Source of the DNA: Flavobacteriaceae bacterium LSUCC0859
GTDB taxonomy: Bacteria > Bacteroidota > Bacteroidia > Flavobacteriales > Flavobacteriaceae
NCBI GenBank assembly: GCA_022239325.1
Contig: JAKOGP010000001.1
Span: 552,659 to 616,658 of the forward strand
Reading direction: 5' to 3'
DNA: 64,000 nucleotides
Positions within the stretch are counted from its first letter, which is position 1. Each line of letters starts with the position of its first letter. Below are positions 1 to 8,319 of the stretch, piece by piece. The position numbers and the translations under genes were made by a program. The notes below the pieces were generated by a model, which ran no database searches, was not told the origin of the DNA, and saw only the letters and a list, made by a program, of their open reading frames with translations.

Positions 1-412
1 TGATAATCTCAGACAAAGACGCCGCCCCAATTCCTATAATTTCTCCTGCAGAAAAAACGGTGTTCAGGTCTTCTTGGGACAAACCAAAACTTTCTAGGGA
101 TAAGCTAGGCGTATAGGTTCTTCTCTCTCTAACCGGGTTGGTTTTTGTAAAAAGATGTCCCCTGCTTCTGTAGCCGTCTATCAGGCGAATCACTTGAAAT
201 TCTTTCTGTAAAGACTGTGGCATTTCATCGCCTTGGGCCACGGCAATAACTTCTTCTGTTAGTGAAGAGGCAGAGACGTCTGAACCAAAGTCATAGCCTT
301 GGAAAAAAGCCCGCCAAGAAGGCTCTACACTATCTGGATTTTTAAGGTATTTGTCGTACAGGTCCGCAAAAAATGAAGTATGAGCGGCGTTTAGAAAGGA
401 ATATGGGTCCAT
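1..412 (-). CDS. sucA: 2-oxoglutarate dehydrogenase E1 component, N-terminal part (cut by window edge)
   Basis: The minus strand from the ATG at 410-412 to the window edge is open for 137 codons. It begins MDPYSFLNAAHTSFFADLYD and continues with YLKNPDSVEPSWRAFFQGY and later VIRLIDGYRSRGHLFTKTNP. This is the N-terminal region of the thiamine-diphosphate E1 subunit of the 2-oxoglutarate dehydrogenase complex (oxoglutarate to succinyl-CoA, TCA cycle, cytoplasm), including the short E2-binding segment and the first helices that carry the 'RGH' motif. The catalytic domains lie outside the window. The start is the only ATG preceding this conserved stretch, with an AT-rich 126-bp gap upstream. The partner sucB would be expected further left, but is not visible. 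Confidence 0.9.
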   Translation of the reverse strand, partial: MDPYSFLNAAHTSFFADLYDKYLKNPDSVEPSWRAFFQGYDFGSDVSASSLTEEVIAVAQGDEMPQSLQKEFQVIRLIDGYRSRGHLFTKTNPVRERRTYTPSLSLESFGLSQEDLNTVFSAGEIIGIGAASLSEII

Positions 413-538
413 GTATATGGGGATAGCTATCTTTTACACAAAATTTATTCAAAAATACAACATTTGCCTAATTACACCCGCAGCTTTAGATCATAATTAT
501 AAAAAATCACGAAAACGTTCTCTAAAATTATCATTCTA

Positions 539-1840
539 CTAATAATCCCTCAAAACTTCCTTGTTTTCTTGTTTAAACACCTGGCCTTCTTTCATGACAA
601 AGACCACATTTTCAAGACTTTCTATCTGTTTCTCTGGATGGATGTTTACCGCAATCAGGTCTGCGATAAAACCTGCCTTGAGTTGTCCCAACTTGTCCCC
701 ATACCCAAGTAAGGAGGCATTGGTTACAGTAGCAGATTGCAGGGTCTCCATCACTGGCATACCTGCCTCATGCATAAACCTAAATTCCTTAGCATTGTCT
801 CCGTGAGGAGACACTCCAGCATCTGTTCCAAAGGCAATTTTAACTCCTTTCTTGTAGGCTTTTGCAAAAGTCACCTGACTCATAGGGCCAATCTCCAGGG
901 CTTTTTTGGCAATAACTTCAGGGAAATATCCTGGAATGGCCGCATTGGCTGCTGCAGCCTTACCTGCAGAAATGGTAGGCACCAAATAGGTGTCGTGTTT
1001 CACCATAAGATCCATAGTGGCAGCCTCCATTAGGGTGCCGTGTTCTATGGTTTTTATGCCAGCCACCACAGCCCTTCTCATGCCCTCATCTCCATGAGCG
1101 TGGGCTGCTGTAAGCATGTGATAATCTTTAGCTGTTTGTACCACCGCAGCTAGTTCTTCTTCTGTAAACTGAGCGTTCTGCCCATTTTTTGCTACACTGA
1201 GCACCCCACCTGTAGCTGTAATTTTTATGACATCTGCCCCATCTTTATAGCGCTGTCTTACTGCTTTTCTAGCGTCTGCTGCAGAGTTCACCACTCCTTC
1301 TCTAGGACCTGGGTCTCCCATGAGGTCATAGCTCCTACCATTAGAAGGGTCTGCATGCCCGCCCGTGGTGCCAATAGCCTTACCAGCAGTGAAAATTCTC
1401 GGGCCTACCACAATCCCTTTGGCAATGGCATTTCTCAGAGCTATGTTCACCCCACTACCCCCTAAATCTCTTACCGTAGTAAAACCAGCCATGAGGGTTC
1501 TTTTGGCGTAAACAGTAGCCCCAAAAGCCACATCTGCCTCGTTCTCTGTAAACCTATTCATATAGGTTTTGGGGTTAGACTCGTGCTCTATGTGTACATG
1601 CATATCTATAAATCCAGGCATCACTACCTGCCCTTTTAAGTCAATGGTCTGGTCCTTTGGAGTCCCGGCTACAAAACCATCCAAAACCGCTTCTATTTTC
1701 TGACCATCTACCACAATGGTTTTCTGACTGTAGGTTTTTCCCTTGGCCATATCTATCATCTGACCACATTGTACATAGATTTTTTGAGCAGAAAGCGCCA
1801 TGCTAGACATAAAAAATGTCGCTAGAAGTAATTTTTTCAT
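539..1840 (-). CDS. Secreted metal-dependent amidohydrolase (imidazolonepropionase/prolidase-like)
   Basis: A 433-residue protein with a signal peptide (MKKLLLATFFMSSMALSAQ, cleavage after residue 18 or 19) and a complete amidohydrolase TIM barrel. The metal ligands are all present: HVH at 81-83, a likely carboxylated lysine K206 in DVIKITATGG, histidines H247 (AAHAHG) and H267 (IEHGT), and the catalytic aspartate D340 in FGTDAG. This arrangement is that of the subgroup of Xaa-Pro/Xaa-Arg/Lys dipeptidases annotated as imidazolonepropionase-like. It probably hydrolyses N-acyl or dipeptide bonds in the periplasm; the substrate cannot be read from the sequence. It stands alone between sucA and galE, both more than 120 bp away. 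Confidence 0.85.
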   Translation of the reverse strand: MKKLLLATFFMSSMALSAQKIYVQCGQMIDMAKGKTYSQKTIVVDGQKIEAVLDGFVAGTPKDQTIDLKGQVVMPGFIDMHVHIEHESNPKTYMNRFTENEADVAFGATVYAKRTLMAGFTTVRDLGGSGVNIALRNAIAKGIVVGPRIFTAGKAIGTTGGHADPSNGRSYDLMGDPGPREGVVNSAADARKAVRQRYKDGADVIKITATGGVLSVAKNGQNAQFTEEELAAVVQTAKDYHMLTAAHAHGDEGMRRAVVAGIKTIEHGTLMEAATMDLMVKHDTYLVPTISAGKAAAANAAIPGYFPEVIAKKALEIGPMSQVTFAKAYKKGVKIAFGTDAGVSPHGDNAKEFRFMHEAGMPVMETLQSATVTNASLLGYGDKLGQLKAGFIADLIAVNIHPEKQIESLENVVFVMKEGQVFKQENKEVLRDY

Positions 1841-1966
1841 AAGGTGTGATGTTTTAGGTTGGTTTATTTAAAATACATGCAAGAAGCCACACAGATTTCT
1901 TACACAATACATATAAAAAAGGGGGATTGCGATAAAAATTCAGCGATGCTACCCACATCTAATGTA

Positions 1967-2983
1967 CTAAGATAGTAATTTTTGCTCCCATGCCCAGGCA
2001 GAGGCCATGGCTTCTTCTAAAGAAAAACGTGCCCGCCATCCCAAAACCTCTTCTGCTTTCTGGGTATGGGCAAAAGCTGCAGTAACATCGCCCGGTCTGG
2101 GCGCAGCCCAGACATAGGGCAAAGACTGGCCAGACACCTTTTCAAAGGCTGTGATTACTTCCAATACAGAACTGCCCTTGCCTGTGCCTACATTAAACAC
2201 CTCAAAGGCCAGCTCTTGTTTTTTTTGGAGCAACCTATTTAGGGCGGCTATATGTGCTTCTGCTAGGTCTACCACATGAATATAATCTCTAATACAAGTG
2301 CCGTCTGGGGTGGGATAGTCCTTGCCAAAAACAGACAAATGAGGGCGTTTTCCTACCCCTGTCTGGGTAATGAAGGGGACTAAATTTTGCGGGACACCTA
2401 GGGGCAGTTCCCCTATAAGAGCAGAAGGGTGGGCCCCTATGGGGTTAAAATACCTCAGCGAACTCACTTTAAAATCTGGTTGGGCCGCACAGACATCCTG
2501 AAGAATTTCCTCGCCTATTTGTTTGGTATTTCCATAAGGAGACATGGCTTGGAGCACAGGAGCTGTTTCCCGGATGGGCAATTCTGCCGCCTGGCCATAT
2601 ACCGTACAAGAAGAGCTAAATATAAAAGCAGGATTGTAATCTGAGCATGCTTGAAGCAAATACACTAAAGCATTTAAATTGTTCCTGTAGTAGTCTAGGG
2701 GCTTTTCTACAGATTCTCCCACAGCTTTAAAGGCGGCAAAATGAATAACCCCCTCAATATTGGGATGTGCGTCAAAAATTTGTTTGGCAGCCAAGGGATC
2801 TCTTAGATCCAATTCCAAAAAGACAGGGGTCTGAGCGGTGATTTTTTGTATCCCTACCAAAACCTCCTCACTGCTATGGATTAGATTGTCTACAATAACA
2901 ACCTCATGACCGGTTTCTAAAAGGGAAACTACCGTATGAGAACCAATATACCCTAAGCCTCCTGTGACTAATATTTTTGCCAT
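1967..2983 (-). CDS. galE: UDP-glucose 4-epimerase
   Basis: A 338-residue short-chain dehydrogenase-type epimerase. It has the NAD-binding GxxGxxG at residues 8-14 (TGGLGYIGSH), the serine triad region IFSSSCTVYG at 121-130, and the catalytic YxxxK pair Y150/K154 in MSPYGNTK. The length is normal for GalE. It interconverts UDP-glucose and UDP-galactose (and often the N-acetyl forms) in the cytoplasm, supplying precursors for surface glycans. It lies 60 bp downstream of the DegT aminotransferase on the same strand, so the two may form a sugar-nucleotide operon. Confidence 0.93.
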   Translation of the reverse strand: MAKILVTGGLGYIGSHTVVSLLETGHEVVIVDNLIHSSEEVLVGIQKITAQTPVFLELDLRDPLAAKQIFDAHPNIEGVIHFAAFKAVGESVEKPLDYYRNNLNALVYLLQACSDYNPAFIFSSSCTVYGQAAELPIRETAPVLQAMSPYGNTKQIGEEILQDVCAAQPDFKVSSLRYFNPIGAHPSALIGELPLGVPQNLVPFITQTGVGKRPHLSVFGKDYPTPDGTCIRDYIHVVDLAEAHIAALNRLLQKKQELAFEVFNVGTGKGSSVLEVITAFEKVSGQSLPYVWAAPRPGDVTAAFAHTQKAEEVLGWRARFSLEEAMASAWAWEQKLLS

Positions 2984-3043
2984 GATGTATTTTTTACTCT
3001 CTTTTTATGCACTAAGAACCGCTATTTGCAACTCCCTTTTATC

Positions 3044-4198
3044 TTATGCTTTTAAGTAGTCTAAAATGGATTGGGTTATAAATTTAATTTGCTCGGCGTC
3101 TAATTCTGTGTGCATGGGAAGGGAGATCACCTGCTCACTCAGTTCATTGGTCACTTTAAAATCAGATTCTTTATAATCTGGTCTGTTATAGGCTTTCTGA
3201 CGGTGCAAAGGAATGGGATAATACACCCCACAAGGAATTTGCAAAGCCGCCAAATGGGCCACCAATCCGTCTCTTTTACCATTTAATACTTTTAGGGTAT
3301 ACTGATGAAATACATGGCAGTCACAGCTTTCACAGATACCTTCACAGCCGTTTACGGTGGTTGGAAGCTCCAAGTCTTTTTGCCCAGCCAAGGCCATATT
3401 ATAAGCTTTAGCTGCTTGGCGTCTGGCAGCATTATAGCCATCTAATTTTGGTAATTTGGTATTTAAAACTGCCGCCTGCAGAGAATCTAATCTGGAATTG
3501 ACACCCACCACGTCGTGATGATATCGTTCGTACATTCCATGATTTACAATACCCCTAAGGGTGTGCGCTAAAGCATCGTCATTAGTAAAGAGTGCGCCCC
3601 CATCTCCATAGCAACCCAAGTTTTTAGAAGGGAAAAAAGAGGTGGCTCCAACATGACCCATACTACCTGCCATTTTCTTAGTTCCGTCTGTGGCTGTAAA
3701 AGTAGCACCTATAGCTTGGGCGTTATCTTCAATCACAAATAGACCGTGTTGCTCCGCCAAGGCCATGAGAGGTTCCATTGGGGCACATTGCCCAAAGAGA
3801 TGCACCGGAACTATGGCTTTTGTTTTGGAGGTAATGGCCTTTTCAACCGCCTTGGGATCTATCATAAAAGTGTCTGGCAAGACATCTACCAAAACCGGTG
3901 TAAGCCCTAAAAGAGCAATTACTTCTACGGTAGCTGCAAAGGTGAAATCTGCAGTGATCACCTCATCTCCGGGTTGCAAACCCAAGCCCATCATAGCAAT
4001 CTGCAGGGCGTCTGTTCCATTGGCACAGGGAATTACATGCTTCACTCCCAGATATTCTTCAAGTGATTTTTGAAACTCATGGACCTGTGGTCCATTAATA
4101 AAAGAAGCTCCAGACAACACCTCACTAAAGCGCTCATTCACTTCTTTTTCTATGGATTGGTACTGACCTTGAAGGTCTACCATTTGTATTTTTTTCAT
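3044..4198 (-). CDS. DegT/DnrJ/EryC1/StrS family PLP-dependent sugar aminotransferase
   Basis: A 384-residue fold-type I aminotransferase. The PLP aspartate is D158 in VIEDNAQAIGA and the Schiff-base lysine K192 lies in TSFFPSKNLGCYGDGG; the C-terminal HVFHQYTLKV block typical of the family is also present. Enzymes of this type transfer an amino group to keto-sugar nucleotides for O-antigen, capsule or protein glycans. An odd feature is a cysteine cluster just before HVFHQY: C285, C289, C292 and C294 (CEGICESCDC), which could bind a metal. galE lies 60 bp downstream. The exact sugar substrate is unknown. Confidence 0.88.
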   Translation of the reverse strand: MKKIQMVDLQGQYQSIEKEVNERFSEVLSGASFINGPQVHEFQKSLEEYLGVKHVIPCANGTDALQIAMMGLGLQPGDEVITADFTFAATVEVIALLGLTPVLVDVLPDTFMIDPKAVEKAITSKTKAIVPVHLFGQCAPMEPLMALAEQHGLFVIEDNAQAIGATFTATDGTKKMAGSMGHVGATSFFPSKNLGCYGDGGALFTNDDALAHTLRGIVNHGMYERYHHDVVGVNSRLDSLQAAVLNTKLPKLDGYNAARRQAAKAYNMALAGQKDLELPTTVNGCEGICESCDCHVFHQYTLKVLNGKRDGLVAHLAALQIPCGVYYPIPLHRQKAYNRPDYKESDFKVTNELSEQVISLPMHTELDAEQIKFITQSILDYLKA

Positions 4199-4299
4199 AA
4201 ATATAATGTCCTACTTTACAGTCTCAAAAGTACAAAAAATACCCCCCAGAGAAGCAGGTTGAAAGAAAGAAACGTATTTTAGCGTCAAACTGAACTTCA

Positions 4300-5565
4300 T
4301 TGAGCATCTTATACCAATTTATTGTCACACTCAGTCAGGGAATTTTACCTATTGCAGCCTTATTTAGCTCCAAAATAAAAAAATTTCACAGTGGCAGAAA
4401 AGAAGTATTTAAACAGCTCAAAAAAGAGCTAGATCCCCGTAAAAAAACCCTGTGGCTACACGCCGCCTCTTTAGGGGAATACGAGCAGGGGGTTCCCGTT
4501 TTAGAAGCCCTGCGCCAAGCCTACCCCAAACATCAAATCTTAGTGAGTTTTTTCTCCCCATCTGGTTATGAGATTAGAAAAAACAGCACTTTAGCAGACT
4601 GTGTTTGCTACCTTCCCATAGATAGCTTTAAAAATGCCAGACGCTTTATAAGACATATTAATCCCAGCCTGGCCCTTTTTGTGAAATATGAAGTATGGCC
4701 CAATTATATGCTGGCCCTTCAAGAAGCAGCTGTTCCATCTATTTTATTTTCAGGGATTTTCAGACCATCTCAAATTTATTTTAAATGGTATGGCGGGCTC
4801 ATGCGAGAGAGCCTACAGGGCTTTAGCAAAATTCTTGTTCAAGACTCAGACTCCATAAAAGCATTAGCTGGTATTGGAATATCTAACACAGCCCTCACGG
4901 GCGATACCCGCTTTGACCGAGTTCACAGCCTCTCCTTACGTCCCAATGCCCTGCCCACAAACTTAGAAACCCTCATTCAAAACTTTATAGGGCAAACCCC
5001 TTGCATGGTCGCAGGCAGTGTTTGGCCAGAGGATCTAGAAGTCTTAGCCCCTGCGCTAGCACAACACCCCAATTCTCTTAAAATTATTTTAGCACCTCAT
5101 AAAGTAGACCCTTCGCATATAGCCTCCCTGGTAGGCCTTCTTCCTGAAACACTCATAGAAACAAGCTGCTTGCTATCCAAGGCTTCTGTAAACCATATCT
5201 CAAAGGCTAATATTCTAATTGTAGATCAAATAGGTATATTAAACAGCCTTTACCCTTTGGCACAAATGGCATTTATAGGAGGTGGTTTTAAAACAGGGCT
5301 CCACAACACCCTGGAGGCTGCCGTTTACGGAATTCCTTTGGCCATTGGCCCAGACTTTAACCGCTTTAAAGAGGCCGTAGAACTTGTAGAGCTAGGTGGG
5401 GCATATGTGGTAAATAATTCTACGGATGCAGCTCAATTTTTAGAGCGAGCAAGTGAGAGGAACTACCAAAAAGAAGTTTATGACATTCAAAAGAAATACC
5501 TAGCTTCACAGTTGGGCAGCACACAAAAAATTATGCGAGAAATTAAACATATGATCACAGAATAA
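4300..5565 (+). CDS. waaA: 3-deoxy-D-manno-octulosonic acid (Kdo) transferase
   Basis: A 421-residue glycosyltransferase that attaches Kdo to lipid A precursors at the inner membrane. The N-terminal hydrophobic anchor is followed by LWLHAASLGEYEQGVPVLEA, which holds the conserved SxGE catalytic motif, and by the C-terminal GGGFKTGLHNTLEAAVYG block. The start is a TTG at 4300; an in-frame TGA lies immediately upstream (4291-4293), and the next methionine would remove the membrane anchor and catalytic region, so TTG is the only sensible choice. It is transcribed away from the DegT gene, with about 100 bp of shared upstream DNA. Confidence 0.9.
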   Translation: MSILYQFIVTLSQGILPIAALFSSKIKKFHSGRKEVFKQLKKELDPRKKTLWLHAASLGEYEQGVPVLEALRQAYPKHQILVSFFSPSGYEIRKNSTLADCVCYLPIDSFKNARRFIRHINPSLALFVKYEVWPNYMLALQEAAVPSILFSGIFRPSQIYFKWYGGLMRESLQGFSKILVQDSDSIKALAGIGISNTALTGDTRFDRVHSLSLRPNALPTNLETLIQNFIGQTPCMVAGSVWPEDLEVLAPALAQHPNSLKIILAPHKVDPSHIASLVGLLPETLIETSCLLSKASVNHISKANILIVDQIGILNSLYPLAQMAFIGGGFKTGLHNTLEAAVYGIPLAIGPDFNRFKEAVELVELGGAYVVNNSTDAAQFLERASERNYQKEVYDIQKKYLASQLGSTQKIMREIKHMITE

Positions 5566-5729
5566 TTTTTATAGATTTACACCGTCCCCCTTTGAAATTA
5601 TAACCCAATACACAGAAAAACCCTCTAAGCCATATATATAATAGCCTAACCACAGAAATACTCACTCACACAAACAGACACCAAGACGCATCCTCTAAGC
5701 CATACCTACAAACCAAGCCATTCTAAATT

Positions 5730-7079
5730 ATGAGTAAACCTTTAAAAGCCCAACAAACATCTAAAATTTTTAAATTTTCATTAATTACCGCCTTAGCCGG
5801 TTTCCTATTTGGTTTTGACACGGTCGTGATATCTGGGGCAGACCAAAAACTTCAGGCGCTTTGGGGTACCTCCGACAGTTTTCACGGTTGGGTAGTCATG
5901 GGCATGGCGCTTTGGGGTACCGTAGTGGGAGCGCTTTTTGGAGGTTTTCCAACAGACAGATGGGGGAGGAAGAAAACCCTTTTTTGGATAGGCATTCTGT
6001 ATTCGGTGTCTGCCATAGGTTCTGCCCTAGCCAATGACCCCCTGAGCTTTGCTTTTTTTAGATTTTTGGGTGGAATAGGTGTTGGTGTTTCTACCATAGC
6101 CGCACCAGCGTATATTTCGGAAATAGCACCTGCAAAAGACCGTGGACGTTTGGTAGGCATGTACCAATTCATGCTAGTTTTTGGAATTATGATTGCCTTT
6201 TTATCTAACTATTTGCTCAGTGGCAGCTCTGAGAATGACTGGCGCTGGATGATGGGCGTAGAGGCATTCCCAGCCACATTATACACCATTTTTATTATGG
6301 CAGTACCAAAAAGCCCTCGTTGGCTGGTACTCCAGAACAGGCATCAGGAGGCAGAGGACTCTCTAAAACAAATAGGTTCAGATGAGGTTATTGCCTCTTT
6401 CACTACCCCTGTAAAAGGAACCCAATCAAATGCTAAGGCCTCTGAAAATATCTGGATGAAAAAATATAGATTCCCACTCCTATTGGCATTCCTAATTGCC
6501 TTTTTTAATCAATTCTCTGGAATTAACGCCTTTTTATACTATGCTCCCAGAATTTTTGAGGAGGCTGGCTTGGGAGAAAGCACCGCCCTATTAAGCTCTA
6601 TTGGAATTGGAGCTACCAACCTACTCTTCACTTTTGTTGGCATTTATCTCATAGACAAGTTGGGTAGAAGACAACTCATGTATATAGGTTCTTTAGGCTA
6701 TATTCTGTCATTGAGTTTGGTAGCAGCAGCCTTTTATTTGGAATGGACAGGTATGGCAGTTCCTGCCTTTTTGTTTTTATTCATAGCGTCTCATGCCATA
6801 GGGCAGGGTGCTATTATTTGGGTGTTTATTTCAGAGGTTTTCCCCAACCATCTCAGGGGAGCAGGACAGTCATTTGGCACCTCTACCCACTGGGTTTTGG
6901 CGGCAATTATTCCCTCTATGGTACCCTGGTTGTTTGGAACTATTGGTGCGGCACCGGTCTTTGCCTTCTTTGCCTTTATGATGGTTTTACAGCTGCTGTT
7001 TGTTCACTTCATAATGCCAGAAACCAAAGGGGTTTCGTTAGAAGATCTAGAAAAAACCTTGTCCAAAAAAACACCTTAA
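5730..7079 (+). CDS. MFS sugar:proton symporter (sugar porter family, XylE/GLUT-like)
   Basis: A 449-residue integral membrane protein with 12 predicted membrane helices. Sugar-porter signatures are all visible: GFDTVVISGA in helix 1, DRWGRKKTL between helices 2 and 3, PKSPRWL before the central loop, DKLGRRQL in the second half and PETKGVSLEDLE at the C terminus. These define uptake of hexoses or pentoses, usually with a proton. The sugar is not known. It has its own 164-bp upstream region, which carries a 13-bp direct repeat (5622-5634 and 5692-5704). The gene converges with the Sua5 gene, only 5 bp away. Confidence 0.9.
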   Translation: MSKPLKAQQTSKIFKFSLITALAGFLFGFDTVVISGADQKLQALWGTSDSFHGWVVMGMALWGTVVGALFGGFPTDRWGRKKTLFWIGILYSVSAIGSALANDPLSFAFFRFLGGIGVGVSTIAAPAYISEIAPAKDRGRLVGMYQFMLVFGIMIAFLSNYLLSGSSENDWRWMMGVEAFPATLYTIFIMAVPKSPRWLVLQNRHQEAEDSLKQIGSDEVIASFTTPVKGTQSNAKASENIWMKKYRFPLLLAFLIAFFNQFSGINAFLYYAPRIFEEAGLGESTALLSSIGIGATNLLFTFVGIYLIDKLGRRQLMYIGSLGYILSLSLVAAAFYLEWTGMAVPAFLFLFIASHAIGQGAIIWVFISEVFPNHLRGAGQSFGTSTHWVLAAIIPSMVPWLFGTIGAAPVFAFFAFMMVLQLLFVHFIMPETKGVSLEDLEKTLSKKTP

Positions 7080-7084
7080 TCGCA

Positions 7085-8038
7085 CTACTTTTGTGAGGCT
7101 CTGTACAATTTGTCATGGATGGCCCTACCTATACCATGAGAAGGTAGCTGCTCTGCAAAAATGAGATCTAAACCCAAAGCATCCAATTCATAGAGAAATC
7201 TATACAGGTTTTTGGCGGCCTCTTCTAGACTGCCCAAAGGGCTCAATATTCTTTGATTTTCAGGATTTATATAAGGATTTGTAGCCCTAAAATTTAAAAA
7301 CCCTATCCTGAGATTTTGCTCTTGTGCAGCCTTAAATGCTTTGTCATCATAAAAATAAAGAGGTGTATGAGGCGCGTAGTGTTTTAAGAACATTCCTGGA
7401 CTCTCAGGAACCGCCGCATGGGTATGTTCTACAATCTTTTGTCCTAAAAATGCACTGAGCAACTCTTTAGAAAGCACACCGTGCCTGTACAATAAAATTT
7501 CAGACCCTTTAAAGCCAAGAATGGTAGATTCCAATCCTGATTCGCAGGGACCCCCATCTAATACATAAGGACTTTTCTCGCCAAAAGACGCTTGAACATG
7601 TGCTTTACAGGTGGGGCTTATGTGGTTAGAGGTATTGGCGCTGGGGGCCACAAGCGGAAAATCTAAAGCTTCTAATAAACTCAAAGTAAGCGGATGATTG
7701 GGCACACGCACCCCAACCGTATTTTTATGAGCAGAAACTATGTCTGGAACACGGTCTTGTTTCTCAAGAACTAAAGTTAGTGGACCAGGCCAGAATTTCT
7801 CTGCGAGCCTGTAGGCCTGCTCTGGAATATTTTGGGCTACCTCGTCTAAATACGCTCTACTTTTTATATGAACAATCAGCGGGTTGTTACTAGGCCTACC
7901 TTTGAGTTCATATATTTTTTTTACCGCTGTTGTAGAGTAGGCATTGCCAGCCAATCCGTATACTGTCTCGGTGGGAATGGCTACCAATTTTTCATTTTCT
8001 AATAATTCCTTGGCCTTTTTGATAGCTTTACTTTGCAT
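7085..8038 (-). CDS. Threonylcarbamoyl-AMP synthase, two-domain Sua5 type
   Basis: A 317-residue protein that makes threonylcarbamoyl-adenylate from threonine, bicarbonate and ATP, the first step of the t6A37 modification of ANN-decoding tRNAs. The N-terminal YrdC fold has the substrate-binding set IPTETVYGLAGNA, LKGRPSNNPLIVHI and VAPSANTSN. The C-terminal Sua5 domain starts with SPGMFLKHYAPHTPLY at about residue 218. The length matches Sua5 rather than the short TsaC. The start ATG lies 106 bp downstream of the tRNA-Leu 3' end, after that tRNA's terminator. Confidence 0.92.
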   Translation of the reverse strand: MQSKAIKKAKELLENEKLVAIPTETVYGLAGNAYSTTAVKKIYELKGRPSNNPLIVHIKSRAYLDEVAQNIPEQAYRLAEKFWPGPLTLVLEKQDRVPDIVSAHKNTVGVRVPNHPLTLSLLEALDFPLVAPSANTSNHISPTCKAHVQASFGEKSPYVLDGGPCESGLESTILGFKGSEILLYRHGVLSKELLSAFLGQKIVEHTHAAVPESPGMFLKHYAPHTPLYFYDDKAFKAAQEQNLRIGFLNFRATNPYINPENQRILSPLGSLEEAAKNLYRFLYELDALGLDLIFAEQLPSHGIGRAIHDKLYRASQK

Positions 8039-8110
8039 GCTTTTACTGTGGAATTTCTATGGTGGAAATATAATCATATCATCCGTCTCCATTGCTGTAA
8101 AAATAAAAAA

Positions 8111-8134
8111 AGCCGCTTCGATTTCGAAGCGGCT
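8111..8134 (-). terminator. Rho-independent terminator of tRNA-Leu
   Basis: A perfect 10-bp stem (AGCCGCTTCG / CGAAGCGGCT) with a 4-base loop. On the minus strand it is followed by TTTTTTATTT, so it ends the tRNA-Leu transcript about 10 bp after the tRNA. Confidence 0.85.
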
Positions 8135-8144
8135 TTTACTTTTG

Positions 8145-8226
8145 TACAGGCGGAGAGACTCGAACTCTCACACCTCGCGGCACTAGATCCTAAGTCTAGC
8201 GTGTCTACCAATTCCACCACGCCTGC
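8145..8226 (-). tRNA. tRNA-Leu (anticodon UAG)
   Basis: On the minus strand an 82-nt cloverleaf is present: acceptor GCAGGCG pairs with CGCCTGT (first pair G-U), the anticodon stem is CTAGA/TCTAG with loop CTTAGGA giving anticodon TAG, and the long variable arm (GCCGCGAGGTG region) and T-loop GTTCGAGTC are those of a class II leucine tRNA. Discriminator A at 8145; CCA is not encoded. Confidence 0.95.
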
Positions 8227-8236
8227 AAAAGGAGTG

Positions 8237-8244
8237 CAAATATA
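8237..8244 (-). promoter_or_regulatory. -7 element of the tRNA-Leu promoter
   Basis: On the minus strand TATATTTG, a perfect match to the Bacteroidota -7 consensus TAnnTTTG, sits 10 bp before the tRNA 5' end. The matching -33 position has only a poor TTTG-like sequence. Confidence 0.6.
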
Positions 8245-8319
8245 ATGCAAAATTTCAATATTAAAAGGGCTATACTTTAAAAAGTACTTTTTGTAGCTTT
8301 ACAATGAAAAAAAAGCCGA

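Noticed and set aside
5622..5704. 13-bp direct repeat before the sugar porter gene as an operator pair
   Set aside because: The two copies are 70 bp apart with no symmetry or further copies; may be chance or small duplication.
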